64,000 nucleotides of DNA from Parabacteroides sp. PF5-9 (GCF_029893105.1 NZ_JARXWG010000014.1:38909-102908); one strand, 5' to 3'; shown: positions 54,584 to 63,932, counted from the first letter of the stretch. Translations and numbers: made by a program. Notes: generated by a model from the sequence alone, not told the origin.

Positions 54584-55251
54584 AACGGCACGTATACCAC
54601 TTTTTTAGTTTCAAAATAGGGTTCTTTGAAATGATCTTGCAGTTCGATGCTGACCGCTTTATTCCGAAAAGGCAGTATCTCATGTTGTAATTCACCGCCC
54701 TTCAGGCATATTAACCCGTTGGGTAATGCATTCAGTTGCTCTTTCCGAATATTCTTTTTAACGATCTTGACCAGATCGCTCAGGGGCATGACAGCACGAC
54801 TTACAACAAAATCAAAAAGTTGTTTTTCTTCTTCTCCTCTGCAATGACGGAAAGTGACATTTTTTAATTGGATCGCATCAGCTACAGCCTGTGCGACTTT
54901 TATTTTTTTTCCGATACTATCGATCAGATGAAAACGAACTTCGGGATAAAGTATCGCCAAGGGAATGCCGGGAAACCCTCCTCCGGTACCCAGATCCATA
55001 ACCGATGAACCCTCTTTAAATTTCAACATATATACTATCCCTAACGAGTGTAGTATATGATGAAGGTAGAGGTTTTCGATATCTTTGCGGGAGATGACAT
55101 TGATTTTGGAATTCCAGTCGGCATATAAGTCATATAAAGCCGTAAATTGCTTGATCTGCTCTATTGTTAAGTCCGGAAAATAGGCGTTTATAAGCGACAG
55201 TTGATCCTTGACAACTGACCCGGTTTCCGGTGATTGATTGGCGTGATTCAT
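54580..55251 (-). CDS. rsmG: 16S rRNA (guanine527-N7)-methyltransferase
   Basis: A 223-residue SAM-dependent methyltransferase modifying G527 of 16S rRNA. The SAM-binding block VMDLGTGGGFPGIPLAILYP and the NVTFRHCRGEE region are typical. It is preceded by the DUF3298 gene and overlaps the MBL gene by four bases, making a run of four genes ending with gcvP. Confidence 0.95.
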   Translation of the reverse strand: MNHANQSPETGSVVKDQLSLINAYFPDLTIEQIKQFTALYDLYADWNSKINVISRKDIENLYLHHILHSLGIVYMLKFKEGSSVMDLGTGGGFPGIPLAILYPEVRFHLIDSIGKKIKVAQAVADAIQLKNVTFRHCRGEEEKQLFDFVVSRAVMPLSDLVKIVKKNIRKEQLNALPNGLICLKGGELQHEILPFRNKAVSIELQDHFKEPYFETKKVVYVPL

Positions 55252-55276
55252 CGTTTATATCTGGCTTCGTCCTGTT

Positions 55277-56131
55277 TTAGTTGATTAAGTGTGATATCGG
55301 ACTCTCTTCCCGCAGTAGGTGAAGGATCTCTTTATAAGAGAGCTTAACGTTGGTTACTCCAACCACATAGGCTGCGATTTCATATTCATTGAACGAGTAG
55401 GTGATCCCTTCATGATCGACCAGAAAGTTGCCATTCGGATATATCTCGTCGATACTAAAGAACCCCATATCTTCAAGTTCTTTGGCGGTTGTCGCTTCAT
55501 TCTGCCGCGCAATTTGATCAACCAATAACTGCGCCAATGCATCTTGAAAGCCATCGATGAAAATATTTTCTTCGGTCAGATCGTCGCCTGTTTTCAGATT
55601 GATCACATGATTCATAAAAGAGTGTGCACCATGTGCTCCACCGGTATAATTTTCAAAATAAACGGTATAGCTTAAAATATCGTTTTGATTATAGACAATC
55701 TCGTTGTTCGACATTTCATAATACGAGAACCATCCTCCGACAGGAGATTCCTCTGATGCGTTTTTCAGTTCGTCCTGATAATCATTTTCCAGGTCTTTAT
55801 AGGCTGTCAGATAATCTTCGGTATACTGTGATACGGCTTGCTGAGGTGATAACGATTCATATCCTTCTCCTAAATAAGCCAACAGGAAACTTTCCTGTAT
55901 TTTCTTCAGAATCTCTTTGTTGGTATATTGATTCGGATAGATGAATTTAATTTGTAGGTTACAGTTCGGATTCTGCGGATTGTCAAGTAAATGATATGTT
56001 TTTTCTACTGTAATGGAGTCGAATCGAATATCATTTTCAGTGTTGGTTTTGGTTCCCGGCCGACAGCTTGTTATGGCTATGCCCATAATAAGTAAAACGA
56101 CTAAGAAGCCTTTGTGTAGCTGCGTTTTCAT
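55277..56131 (-). CDS. DUF3298-containing lipoprotein (RsiV-like)
   Basis: A 284-residue lipoprotein (ITSCRPG, cysteine at about residue 23). The N-terminal region has the DUF4163-like LQIKFIYPNQYTNKEILKKI stretch, and the C-terminal half DUF3298 (GGAHGAHSFMNHVINLKTGD). The fold is seen in RsiV lysozyme-binding anti-sigma factors, but no sigma factor is nearby. It leads the unit with rsmG, MBL hydrolase and gcvP, from a promoter at 56161-56191. Confidence 0.85.
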   Translation of the reverse strand: MKTQLHKGFLVVLLIMGIAITSCRPGTKTNTENDIRFDSITVEKTYHLLDNPQNPNCNLQIKFIYPNQYTNKEILKKIQESFLLAYLGEGYESLSPQQAVSQYTEDYLTAYKDLENDYQDELKNASEESPVGGWFSYYEMSNNEIVYNQNDILSYTVYFENYTGGAHGAHSFMNHVINLKTGDDLTEENIFIDGFQDALAQLLVDQIARQNEATTAKELEDMGFFSIDEIYPNGNFLVDHEGITYSFNEYEIAAYVVGVTNVKLSYKEILHLLREESPISHLIN

Positions 56132-56160
56132 CTTAATATCTCTTTAATAATTAGACTTTG

Positions 56161-56191
56161 CAAATGTACGTCATAATATCTTATAAACAAA
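56161..56191 (-). promoter_or_regulatory. Promoter of the DUF3298-rsmG-MBL-gcvP unit
   Basis: On the minus strand, TTTG (56188-56191) and TACATTTG (56161-56168) are exactly 19 bases apart, 30 bases before the start at 56131. Confidence 0.78.
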
Positions 56192-56282
56192 TGACGGGTG
56201 ATATGTTTAAGAGATATCACTTTTTTCATTCAGATCGTCTACCTGTTTTATCTGATTACTCTGGCTGTTTTTTCTGCGAGGG

Positions 56283-56378
56283 TTAATCGTCTAACAGTTG
56301 GTAGACGATAGTGCACCAACTGTTAGACGAAAGTGCACCAATTGGTAGACGAAAAGGCACCAATTGGTAGACGATTAA
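56283..56378. repeat. Intergenic 22-bp-period palindromic element, family B copy 2
   Basis: GGTAGACG-type cores start at 56300, 56322, 56344 and 56366, exactly 22 bp apart (unit 2 reads GTTAGACG). Units 1 and 2 form a perfect 15-bp stem: CGTCTAACAGTTGGT (56288-56302) with ACCAACTGTTAGACG (56315-56329), loop 12 bases. The ends are a near-perfect inverted repeat (TTAATCGTCTAAC with GGTAGACGATTAA). It is 96 bp long, the same as the copy at 42697-42792. Confidence 0.9.
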
Positions 56379-56576
56379 TTGATCCGCAAAATTTGTGAGG
56401 TGATACGGACGGTTGGAGGAGAGGAATGAAGGCTTTAAGGTAAAGGGTTGTATCTGATGTTTGTATTTGAACACATACGACATAGAAATCCAATTGAACC
56501 GATGATTGTTATTCACTTTTTTATTGGAGTTTTAAAATGTATTTGTACTATAGCTGAATAATAAATCGTTGATAAA

Positions 56577-56607
56577 TTTGCCTATTACGAAAATATCGTT
56601 ATTTTTG
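56577..56607 (+). promoter_or_regulatory. Promoter of the beta-propeller lipoprotein gene
   Basis: TTTG (56577-56580) and TATTTTTG (56600-56607) are exactly 19 bases apart. The ATG at 56666 follows about 58 bases later. Confidence 0.78.
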
Positions 56608-56665
56608 CTCCGAAACGGTTTGTGATTTTATAACAGAATATAGAACCTGTAAAATTTATTAGAAA

Positions 56666-57823
56666 ATGAAAAACATGATTACACGATTGGTTATTATCCT
56701 ATTCATAACGGCAGGATGTGTAGGATGCAAGCATCCTGATGCTTCCGAAGGTTTTTTTACAATTGATGTTACGGCAACATATCCTAAGAAAGAACTTATT
56801 CTACAGGATTTTCTGGATGTGGAATATATTGTGTTGGAAACGAATGATGAGTTTCTTTGCGAAGGTATACCATTGGCTATAGGTAATGAAATCATAATGA
56901 CGAGAAATATTTCCGGAAATAGAGATCTATTTCTCTTTGATAGAAACGGCAAAGGAATAAAAAAGATAAATCGCTTTGGAGAAAGTGCTGAAGAATATAT
57001 ATTTAGTCATAATAGCTTTCTGGATGAAGAAAATAGTGAAATATTTATTTGCGATAGAAAAATACTAGTCTATGATCTGCAAGGCAACTTTAAACGATCT
57101 TTCGACAAAAAGGAAGATGCTAGTTTACAGGATTTAGCTAACTTTGATGGAGAGAGTTTTATCTGGTGGAACTCAGCCTTCAATTTTGATATTGATGAGA
57201 GAGCCGTAGAAATGCCATCGTTTTTTATTACATCCAAACAAGATGGGAGTACGTTGAAGGAAATAGAGATTCCGATAGAAAAAAGAAAAACACCAGTGAT
57301 TATGTGGCGTGAAGGCGATATGATTTATGCTATAGGTACTAACAATAAGACAATAATCCCTTACAAAGATGAAATGATATTTACAGAGGCTTCGTCGGAC
57401 ACTGTTTACCGGTATACACACGACCACAAACTGATTCCCTTTTTAGCCCGGACTCCTTCTCTGCAATCGATGGATCCGGAAGTATATCTTTTTCCGGGAG
57501 TGATTACCGATCGTTACTGTTTTATGGAATTAAAAACAAAAAAACGAGATTATCCAGACACAAGTTTGGTTCTTGATAGGCTAACGGGGGAAACATTCCG
57601 TTCTGCCGTATATAATGGGGATTATTCGAACAAAGAGCGTGTACTGATGTATTCATTAGGAAGAAATGGAAATCCCAACATTGCTTTTTGCCAAAAAATA
57701 GATGCCCATCTCCTTGTCAGCGCTTACGAAAAAGATCAATTGAAAGGTGAATTAAAGGAGATTGCCGCAACATTGAACGAAGAATCCAATCCGGTGATTA
57801 TGTTGGTAAAGTATAAAAACTAA
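56666..57823 (+). CDS. 6-bladed beta-propeller lipoprotein
   Basis: A 385-residue lipoprotein (signal ending AGCVGC) of the 6-bladed beta-propeller type common in Bacteroidetes (DUF4934 and related). Repeating segments such as DLFLFDRNGKGIKKINRFGE and ILVYDLQGNFKRSF are propeller blades. The function is unknown, and such genes often occur as paralogous sets. A coding-like fragment follows its stop in another frame. It is convergent with the large hybrid sensor gene. Confidence 0.85.
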   Translation: MKNMITRLVIILFITAGCVGCKHPDASEGFFTIDVTATYPKKELILQDFLDVEYIVLETNDEFLCEGIPLAIGNEIIMTRNISGNRDLFLFDRNGKGIKKINRFGESAEEYIFSHNSFLDEENSEIFICDRKILVYDLQGNFKRSFDKKEDASLQDLANFDGESFIWWNSAFNFDIDERAVEMPSFFITSKQDGSTLKEIEIPIEKRKTPVIMWREGDMIYAIGTNNKTIIPYKDEMIFTEASSDTVYRYTHDHKLIPFLARTPSLQSMDPEVYLFPGVITDRYCFMELKTKKRDYPDTSLVLDRLTGETFRSAVYNGDYSNKERVLMYSLGRNGNPNIAFCQKIDAHLLVSAYEKDQLKGELKEIAATLNEESNPVIMLVKYKN

Positions 57824-57913
57824 AAGTAACATTTAATAGGAATGCCAGTGATTTTGTCGAAACTGTTCGTAAAATAGCTGAAGAAGCGAATGATTAACTA
57901 TGAACATGATGCG

Positions 57914-60900
57914 TTATGAGATATTTTCTAACTCTTTGATAAACTCCGAAGGCGACTTTCCATACTGTTTTTGAAAGCAGGTAGAAAAATAGGCGGGTGA
58001 ACTGAAACCTACTTTATAGGCGATTTCGCTGATTCGTTTTTCGCCGGACTGCATCAGTTGTACGGCTTTTTTCAGACGGGTGATACGAATAAAATCGACA
58101 GGAGAGATATTGGCCAGTCCTTTTACTTTGCGGTAAAGGCTGGAGGTACTTAACCCCATCTCTGCCGCAATGCTTTCGACATTCAGGTTTTCATTGGTGA
58201 TATTTTCTTCCAGATAGGTGTTGAGTTTGGATAAGAACAGATTATCCAAAGGGGTGTTTGCTAAAGAGGCGGAAGGAATAAGTGGAGCCTCCAGATACGT
58301 TTTGTGAAGAATTTCACGGCTCTTCAGTAAATTTTGTATTTGGGCAGTCAGCAATTCCAATGAAAATGGTTTTTCCAGATAGGCATCGGCTCCTTTATTC
58401 AACCCTTTCAACCGCGATTGCAGGTTGTGTTGTGCCGTAAGTAAAATAAAAGGAATATGGCTGAAGTGGATATTGTTTTTTACTGTATTACATAGTTCAA
58501 ATCCATCCATAACAGGCATCATGACATCACTGATAATCAGATGGACAGGGTTGTTCTCCAGTCGCTCAAGTGCTATTTGGCCATTTTCGGCTTCTACGAT
58601 CTCGTAGGAAAGCGCTAATTCTTCGGCAATAAACTGCCGCATCTCTTTCTGATCTTCGACAATTAATACGATCGGTTTATCGGAAGAGACAGATACGCTT
58701 TTTCTAACCTCTTTGGTCGGAGCGGTCAGAAGATCTATATCAAAACAATACTCTTCCTGTTCGACAGGGAGGGTTAATATGAATTGATTCAGTTGATCGG
58801 CTGTCTGCTGATAGGAGAGGGTACCTTTATGAAATTCGGCTAAAGAGCGAGACAATGACAATCCAATTCCGCTACCTTGCATATTTTCTGTCTCTTTCAG
58901 ACGATAGAAAGGGGAAAAGATTTTTTCTTCCTCACTTTGCGGGATCAGGTAGCCATCGTTAGTCACAAGCAGTGAAAAAAAGTTGTTTTCAGGTGTTGTC
59001 AACCGGATACTGATTTTTTTATCGCTATATTTAATGGCATTCGTCAACAGGTTACTGACTATTTTTGAAAAAGCCTCCCGGTCGATATAAGCTATAAAAC
59101 GATCTTGGGGCAGTTGAATATGGATTGTTTTTTCCTCTTTTTCGAATAAGGGAAGAAAAGGTTGTATGATCGTATCGACCCATAACAGCACATCTGTTTT
59201 GACATAGTTTAATAAGAAACCACGACTTTCGGTTTTTCTGAAGTCGAGCAACTGATTGCTCAAATCAAGTAGTCGTTGTGTGTTTGTTTCGATCGTTTTT
59301 AAATTCTTTTTAGTAGCAGGCGAACCGTCTCCGGAATGTCGTATCTTTTCCAATGGTGCTTTGATGAGAGTCAGTGGCGTGCGTATTTCGTGTGTAATAA
59401 ATGTAAAGAACTGTATTTTGGCGTGATAGAGTTCTTTCTCTTTTTCGTTTTCAAATAATTCCTGATTGAGTTTATGCTGTATTTCAAGTTTTCTTTTTTT
59501 ATACCTGTAGAATAAGATCACACAGCACACAATCAGTAACAGATAGATCACAAAGGCCCAGGGGGTAATCCAGAATGGTGGGGTAATAACGATCTGCAGC
59601 GTTTGTGTATTTGCTTGCCAGAGGTTGCTGCTATTGGTCGATCTTACCTTAAACCGGTATTTGCCTGGAGAGAGGTTGGCAAAAGTAATTTCTTTATTCT
59701 TGCCCATTTCGATCCAGTCGTTGTCTACTCCTTCCAGCATATAAGCATACCGGATAGCATCCGGGGAGGTGTAACTTACAGCTTGGTAGGTGATTGTAAA
59801 AGTGGAGGAGTTGTAAGGCAATTTTAGCTGTACGGTAGAGTCGGAGAGGAGATGATTTATGGATTGTTTCTCCTTGCTTTCCGGAATATGGATACGGGTA
59901 ATGTATACCGGTGGAACAAACAGATCTTCTTTGAAATATTGGGGTTTAAAAGAGACCATACCGTTTATAGTTCCCATGTAAATTGTTCCGTCATTCGCTT
60001 TGTATGAAGAACTGTAGTTGAATTGTGTTTCATGCAGTCCATCGCTACCGGTGAATGTACGTATATTACAGGTTTCAGGATGAAACCGTACTAATCCGTT
60101 GGCCGTTGATATCCAGAAAAAACCGTTACAATCTTCTTCGATCCGATAAGTTATATTACTGGGTAGGCCATGCTGAGTCGTGATATGTATGAAGTTGTCG
60201 GTATCTGCATTGTAACGAGAGAACCCGTACATTGTTGTAATCCATATGTTCCCTTTGGAATCTTCAAAGACTGAAGTGGTGTTATTACTGCCCAGTCCGC
60301 TGTTTGGATCCGAAGAGGAATAATGGGTCAGTTTATTGTTTTCCGGTCGATAGTTATAAATCCCATTTGTTGTTGCTAACCATAGTGTTCCATTCCGGTC
60401 TTCATAAAACTGACGTACCAGTGCGCCGATATTACTCCAGGGTATGAATGTGTCGCTCTCCTGTTCGTAAAGCACTGGGCCGGAAGAGGTGCCGACAAAA
60501 AAATCTCCTTTCCGTGTTTTGAAAAAGCAGAGAATGAAATTTTCAATGGGTGTTTGAGAGGTTCTTATTTGTGTATATTGTTTCACTCTTTTACCGGTCG
60601 TTATATCAAGAACTTCAATACCACGATTGAATGTTCCGATCCATAACTTATCTTCGTCGGCATATAAGCCATGTATATTCGTTGCCGATAAGCGGTTAAT
60701 CGGGTTGTTTAACGAATAATTGATCATTTCACCAGTCACTGGATTGTATCGGTTGATCCCATTATCTTCGGTTCCCAGCCATATATGACCATACTGGTCG
60801 GGACATATTTCGCGTACAGCGTTTCCGAGCATGTCGGGATGGGTTTTGCCTCCGATATAATTATTGAATCGAGTATATCGTTGAGGGAGGTAACTTATTC

Positions 60901-61870
60901 CTCCGAAAAAGCTTCCTAACCACATTCCTCCCTCACGGTCTTTGGTGATGGAATAGATGGCATTATCGGAAATAGCGTATTCGTTGGTCAATGACTTTTG
61001 TAAATGCAAGATCTTTTTGTCTATGATGTTGTAGATGTATAGACCGGATTCGGAGGCAATCCAGTAGGTCACATTATTATAGGGTGTTATTGCTCTTACC
61101 TGTATGTCTGGAATAATGGTTTCGATTTGTCCGGTAGAGGCATGTAATAGTTTTAATCCGGCTTTGTTTGTTCCTAAAAGGATGCCTACTGTGGTGACAG
61201 GGCAGATGGCAGAAAGATGTACCAATGTCTGTTGTTCGTCTTCGGTTAAGATAGGAATAGGAATAAACCGATCCGTTTCGGATTTGTAATGATAGAGGTT
61301 ATATTCATCGGCAAACAGTGGGAAACCATTTTCTGTGCGAGTCATGAGATGTGGAAAGAGAGTCTCTTCTGTAGGATAGCTTTTTACTTCTGTATCTGTC
61401 GGATTATATACGACGATCTGTTTATTTCCGGCAAACCAAAGCTTTCCCTGATTATCTTCGGTGATAGCATGAAAATAATCCAGGCTTTTCTCCTCGGAAT
61501 GAAAAGGTAATGGATGAAATGTATCGGTCTGATAGTCGTAATAACAGGTGCCGTTTAATGTACATATCCAAATTCTTCCGGAAGTATCTTCAAAAAGATG
61601 AACAATCCGGTCGTTGGGTAGTCCTTCACTATGGGGCGAGGAGGAGTTGTAGCGATAGACTTTGAACGATTGTCCGTCGAAGCGGTTTAATCCGTCATCG
61701 GTTCCAAACCACATAAAGCCTTTCTGATCTTGCAAAGAACAATAGACCGTATTATGGGATAAGCCATGTTTGTTGGTATAATGACGGAAATGATAATCCC
61801 TGTTTGGCTCATATCCATAGAGGGATTGAAACAGAAAAAAAAGAGACGTAATTATAAAAGCCAATCGCAT
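57914..61870 (-). CDS. Hybrid two-component system sensor/regulator (HTCS)
   Basis: A 1318-residue single-protein two-component system. The order is: signal peptide (about 1-19); a periplasmic sensor of two-component-propeller repeats (about 30-680), each like GLSHNTVYCSLQDQKGFMWF; a Y_Y_Y domain (about 690-765); a membrane segment (about 775-797); HisKA with the H-box FITHEIRTPLTLIKAP; HATPase; a receiver with phospho-acceptor in HLIISDVMMPVMDGFELC; and a C-terminal AraC-type helix-turn-helix. Such proteins usually control a linked polysaccharide locus, but no SusC/SusD pair is in the window. It is divergent from the secreted protein at 62054. Confidence 0.94.
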   Translation of the reverse strand: MRLAFIITSLFFLFQSLYGYEPNRDYHFRHYTNKHGLSHNTVYCSLQDQKGFMWFGTDDGLNRFDGQSFKVYRYNSSSPHSEGLPNDRIVHLFEDTSGRIWICTLNGTCYYDYQTDTFHPLPFHSEEKSLDYFHAITEDNQGKLWFAGNKQIVVYNPTDTEVKSYPTEETLFPHLMTRTENGFPLFADEYNLYHYKSETDRFIPIPILTEDEQQTLVHLSAICPVTTVGILLGTNKAGLKLLHASTGQIETIIPDIQVRAITPYNNVTYWIASESGLYIYNIIDKKILHLQKSLTNEYAISDNAIYSITKDREGGMWLGSFFGGISYLPQRYTRFNNYIGGKTHPDMLGNAVREICPDQYGHIWLGTEDNGINRYNPVTGEMINYSLNNPINRLSATNIHGLYADEDKLWIGTFNRGIEVLDITTGKRVKQYTQIRTSQTPIENFILCFFKTRKGDFFVGTSSGPVLYEQESDTFIPWSNIGALVRQFYEDRNGTLWLATTNGIYNYRPENNKLTHYSSSDPNSGLGSNNTTSVFEDSKGNIWITTMYGFSRYNADTDNFIHITTQHGLPSNITYRIEEDCNGFFWISTANGLVRFHPETCNIRTFTGSDGLHETQFNYSSSYKANDGTIYMGTINGMVSFKPQYFKEDLFVPPVYITRIHIPESKEKQSINHLLSDSTVQLKLPYNSSTFTITYQAVSYTSPDAIRYAYMLEGVDNDWIEMGKNKEITFANLSPGKYRFKVRSTNSSNLWQANTQTLQIVITPPFWITPWAFVIYLLLIVCCVILFYRYKKRKLEIQHKLNQELFENEKEKELYHAKIQFFTFITHEIRTPLTLIKAPLEKIRHSGDGSPATKKNLKTIETNTQRLLDLSNQLLDFRKTESRGFLLNYVKTDVLLWVDTIIQPFLPLFEKEEKTIHIQLPQDRFIAYIDREAFSKIVSNLLTNAIKYSDKKISIRLTTPENNFFSLLVTNDGYLIPQSEEEKIFSPFYRLKETENMQGSGIGLSLSRSLAEFHKGTLSYQQTADQLNQFILTLPVEQEEYCFDIDLLTAPTKEVRKSVSVSSDKPIVLIVEDQKEMRQFIAEELALSYEIVEAENGQIALERLENNPVHLIISDVMMPVMDGFELCNTVKNNIHFSHIPFILLTAQHNLQSRLKGLNKGADAYLEKPFSLELLTAQIQNLLKSREILHKTYLEAPLIPSASLANTPLDNLFLSKLNTYLEENITNENLNVESIAAEMGLSTSSLYRKVKGLANISPVDFIRITRLKKAVQLMQSGEKRISEIAYKVGFSSPAYFSTCFQKQYGKSPSEFIKELENIS

Positions 61871-61994
61871 ACTCTAAGACGCATAATGTATTGATTGCTG
61901 CAAAGCTAATAAATATATTATGGTTATGCGATATGGACTGATTTTCAATCTGTAAAATTGTTGGAAAAAGACTAATATTTATTCGTTATAATCG

Positions 61995-62024
61995 TTGGTG
62001 TTTTTATTTTATCTGATAACTTTG
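61995..62024 (+). promoter_or_regulatory. Promoter of the T9SS-tail secreted protein gene
   Basis: TTG (61995-61997) and TAACTTTG (62017-62024) are 19 bases apart. The start at 62054 follows 29 bases later. A TAGCTTTG box on the minus strand at 61901-61908 may serve the HTCS gene. Confidence 0.65.
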
Positions 62025-62053
62025 CCCTTGTTAAATTTAAAACGTGGATAATT

Positions 62054-63760
62054 ATGAGAAAAATCTTTACTTCTTTTTGTTTAGCTGCCATGGCCTTAAT
62101 GATGACCCTTCCAATGGTGGCACAGGAGAGACAACTCTCAAATGGTGAAAAAACAATGGTCGTTAAAAAGGTAGTACCTGCTATCTTTGACCAAGTGAAA
62201 GAGATGACAGGCTTTGATTTTTTGGCTTTCACTAAACCTGGTTTCGGAATCGAAGATGTTGTGAATTCTTTACCTTATACGCAATCAAGTGCATTACGGG
62301 CGGATAAAACACCGTTGACTCTGCAACCGGATAGTATGGTCTTGGATCTGAGTACACTGGATATTGACGGTATACCGGCTTTTGTTCTTCCTCTCTTGAA
62401 AAATGTGAAAGTTTATTTTGCAGATTATCAGAAGTTGACTACAACTACAGGCGAGCAACCTGTTGAAATTGCAATTCCCGGGAAAATATCTGTCAATATC
62501 ATCGTGCCAAACGCGCTTTCAATGACGTTGACTTTTGGTGAAAAAGTGGGAATCTTGCCATTTGGTGAAATGAAAGCAAATTTGGAAATTAATGAAGCGT
62601 TGGCCGGTATGATTCCTATACCAGGAGGCGAACTTTTCTCATATAAAGAATCGCTCGTTAATAATGTCTTCAACTATAATTTAGTTATTGGTGATGCTTT
62701 GCGTGCCATGATCGACGAAGAAGGAGAAAATCCAACACCGAATATGCTGGTTAAACTGGATATTACCAAAATGCAGACAAACGGTACTGTTGAAGCTTCT
62801 TTGTTTGGTATTCCTAAAGGTAGCACAACACAACAGGTACAGATGGGTGATGCAGTTGTGTATATGAATTTGATCAATCAAGCTGCTTTATTACCTGTCG
62901 ATTCTATCTTGTTGACCTCGTATGAAATGGGTGTAGTAAAAGGCTATCGTAAACTAACTACAAGCCTTGAACCGAAATCAGCTCAGGATTTGGTGTTAAC
63001 AACTCAGGACTCTGTTCGTCTAAGCAAAAATGAACCTTGGGAATGGGCTAAAAAACAGATTGTGACAATGACCGATTATACTTCAGTGAACACGCCAAAA
63101 GCTGCAGTTGCAGATCTTTTAAGTAAAGCTGTTTTTGATTTGGCCACAACATCCGGAGGTATTAAGCAGTACGCTATGCAGGTTGATGTGATTGTTGCTG
63201 ATATTAGTGGTGACGGAATGATTAACGATGACGATAAGATTACGACAATGCTGATCGACATTATTCCTTCTATGGGAGGAACAGTAATGAATCCGATCCA
63301 GGCTTTTGATATGAATATCTGGACATTGCCCGATACTGAAGATGAAGAAGAGTTGTTGAGAGCAGCAGAACTAGGTTTGGAGCAAGTGATGAATATCAAA
63401 GCTGAACTTCCGGTAGACAAACAGACTATTGACATTACATTCTCTCCGATCAAAGATGGAGTAGCTGTTCCGATGGCAACAGCTTATGTGAAGTCAAATG
63501 CAATGAGTATCATTACGACAAATGATCCTGTGGCTCTTAGTGATTTAGATATCATTGTGCAAGATGGCGGACTTTATATCTTGAATGGTGAAAATGCGAC
63601 TTATGCTATCGTTAGTCTGCAAGGAACAACTTTGGCAAATGGACGTATCAATAGTCCAAGTCAGTTTATTTCACTTTCTAATATGATGAAAGGTGGTATT
63701 TATATTCTGACAGTGAACCAGAACGGTCTAAACAAATCTGTAAAGTTCATTAAAAAGTAA
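62054..63760 (+). CDS. Secreted protein with EF-hand-like site and probable type IX sorting tail
   Basis: A 568-residue protein with a signal peptide (MRKIFTSFCLAAMALMMTLP). The middle part has no recognised domain. DISGDGMINDDDKITT near residue 390 resembles an EF-hand/dockerin calcium loop. The C-terminal 60 residues (ISLSNMMKGGIYILTVNQNG ... KSVKFIKK) match the pattern of type IX secretion sorting domains (TIGR04183), which direct proteins to the cell surface. It is divergent from the HTCS gene and followed by a strong terminator. The function is unknown. Confidence 0.82.
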   Translation: MRKIFTSFCLAAMALMMTLPMVAQERQLSNGEKTMVVKKVVPAIFDQVKEMTGFDFLAFTKPGFGIEDVVNSLPYTQSSALRADKTPLTLQPDSMVLDLSTLDIDGIPAFVLPLLKNVKVYFADYQKLTTTTGEQPVEIAIPGKISVNIIVPNALSMTLTFGEKVGILPFGEMKANLEINEALAGMIPIPGGELFSYKESLVNNVFNYNLVIGDALRAMIDEEGENPTPNMLVKLDITKMQTNGTVEASLFGIPKGSTTQQVQMGDAVVYMNLINQAALLPVDSILLTSYEMGVVKGYRKLTTSLEPKSAQDLVLTTQDSVRLSKNEPWEWAKKQIVTMTDYTSVNTPKAAVADLLSKAVFDLATTSGGIKQYAMQVDVIVADISGDGMINDDDKITTMLIDIIPSMGGTVMNPIQAFDMNIWTLPDTEDEEELLRAAELGLEQVMNIKAELPVDKQTIDITFSPIKDGVAVPMATAYVKSNAMSIITTNDPVALSDLDIIVQDGGLYILNGENATYAIVSLQGTTLANGRINSPSQFISLSNMMKGGIYILTVNQNGLNKSVKFIKK

Positions 63761-63790
63761 TACGAGAAATCGTTTGATTTTGAATTTATA

Positions 63791-63830
63791 AAATGGGCTG
63801 TCCGACTAATGGACAGCCCATTTTTTTTGA
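63791..63830 (+). terminator. Terminator of the secreted protein gene
   Basis: AAATGGGCTGTCC (63791-63803) pairs with GGACAGCCCATTT (63811-63823), a 13-bp stem with a seven-base loop, followed by a run of T. Confidence 0.92.
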
Positions 63831-63932
63831 AAGGTGTTTTTGGGCATCGTTTCTCGTTTTTATAAGTTAACGTGAACGTGATATAAATATTTATCTTCGG
63901 ATAGTGTAAGATTTGAAGGTTTTCCGAAGACC

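Larger units (their letters stand above)
56132..56665. other. 534-base intergenic region between divergent lipoprotein genes
   Basis: No gene. It contains the minus-strand promoter at 56161-56191, the family B element at 56283-56378, and a plus-strand promoter at 56577-56607. A minus-strand ORF at 56283-56516 runs through the repeat and does not look like protein. Between 56379 and 56576 I see nothing recognisable. Confidence 0.75.

Noticed and set aside
56283..56516. 77-codon minus-strand ORF over the family B element
   Set aside because: It ends inside the repeat, has no protein-like composition, and lacks a promoter or neighbour relation.
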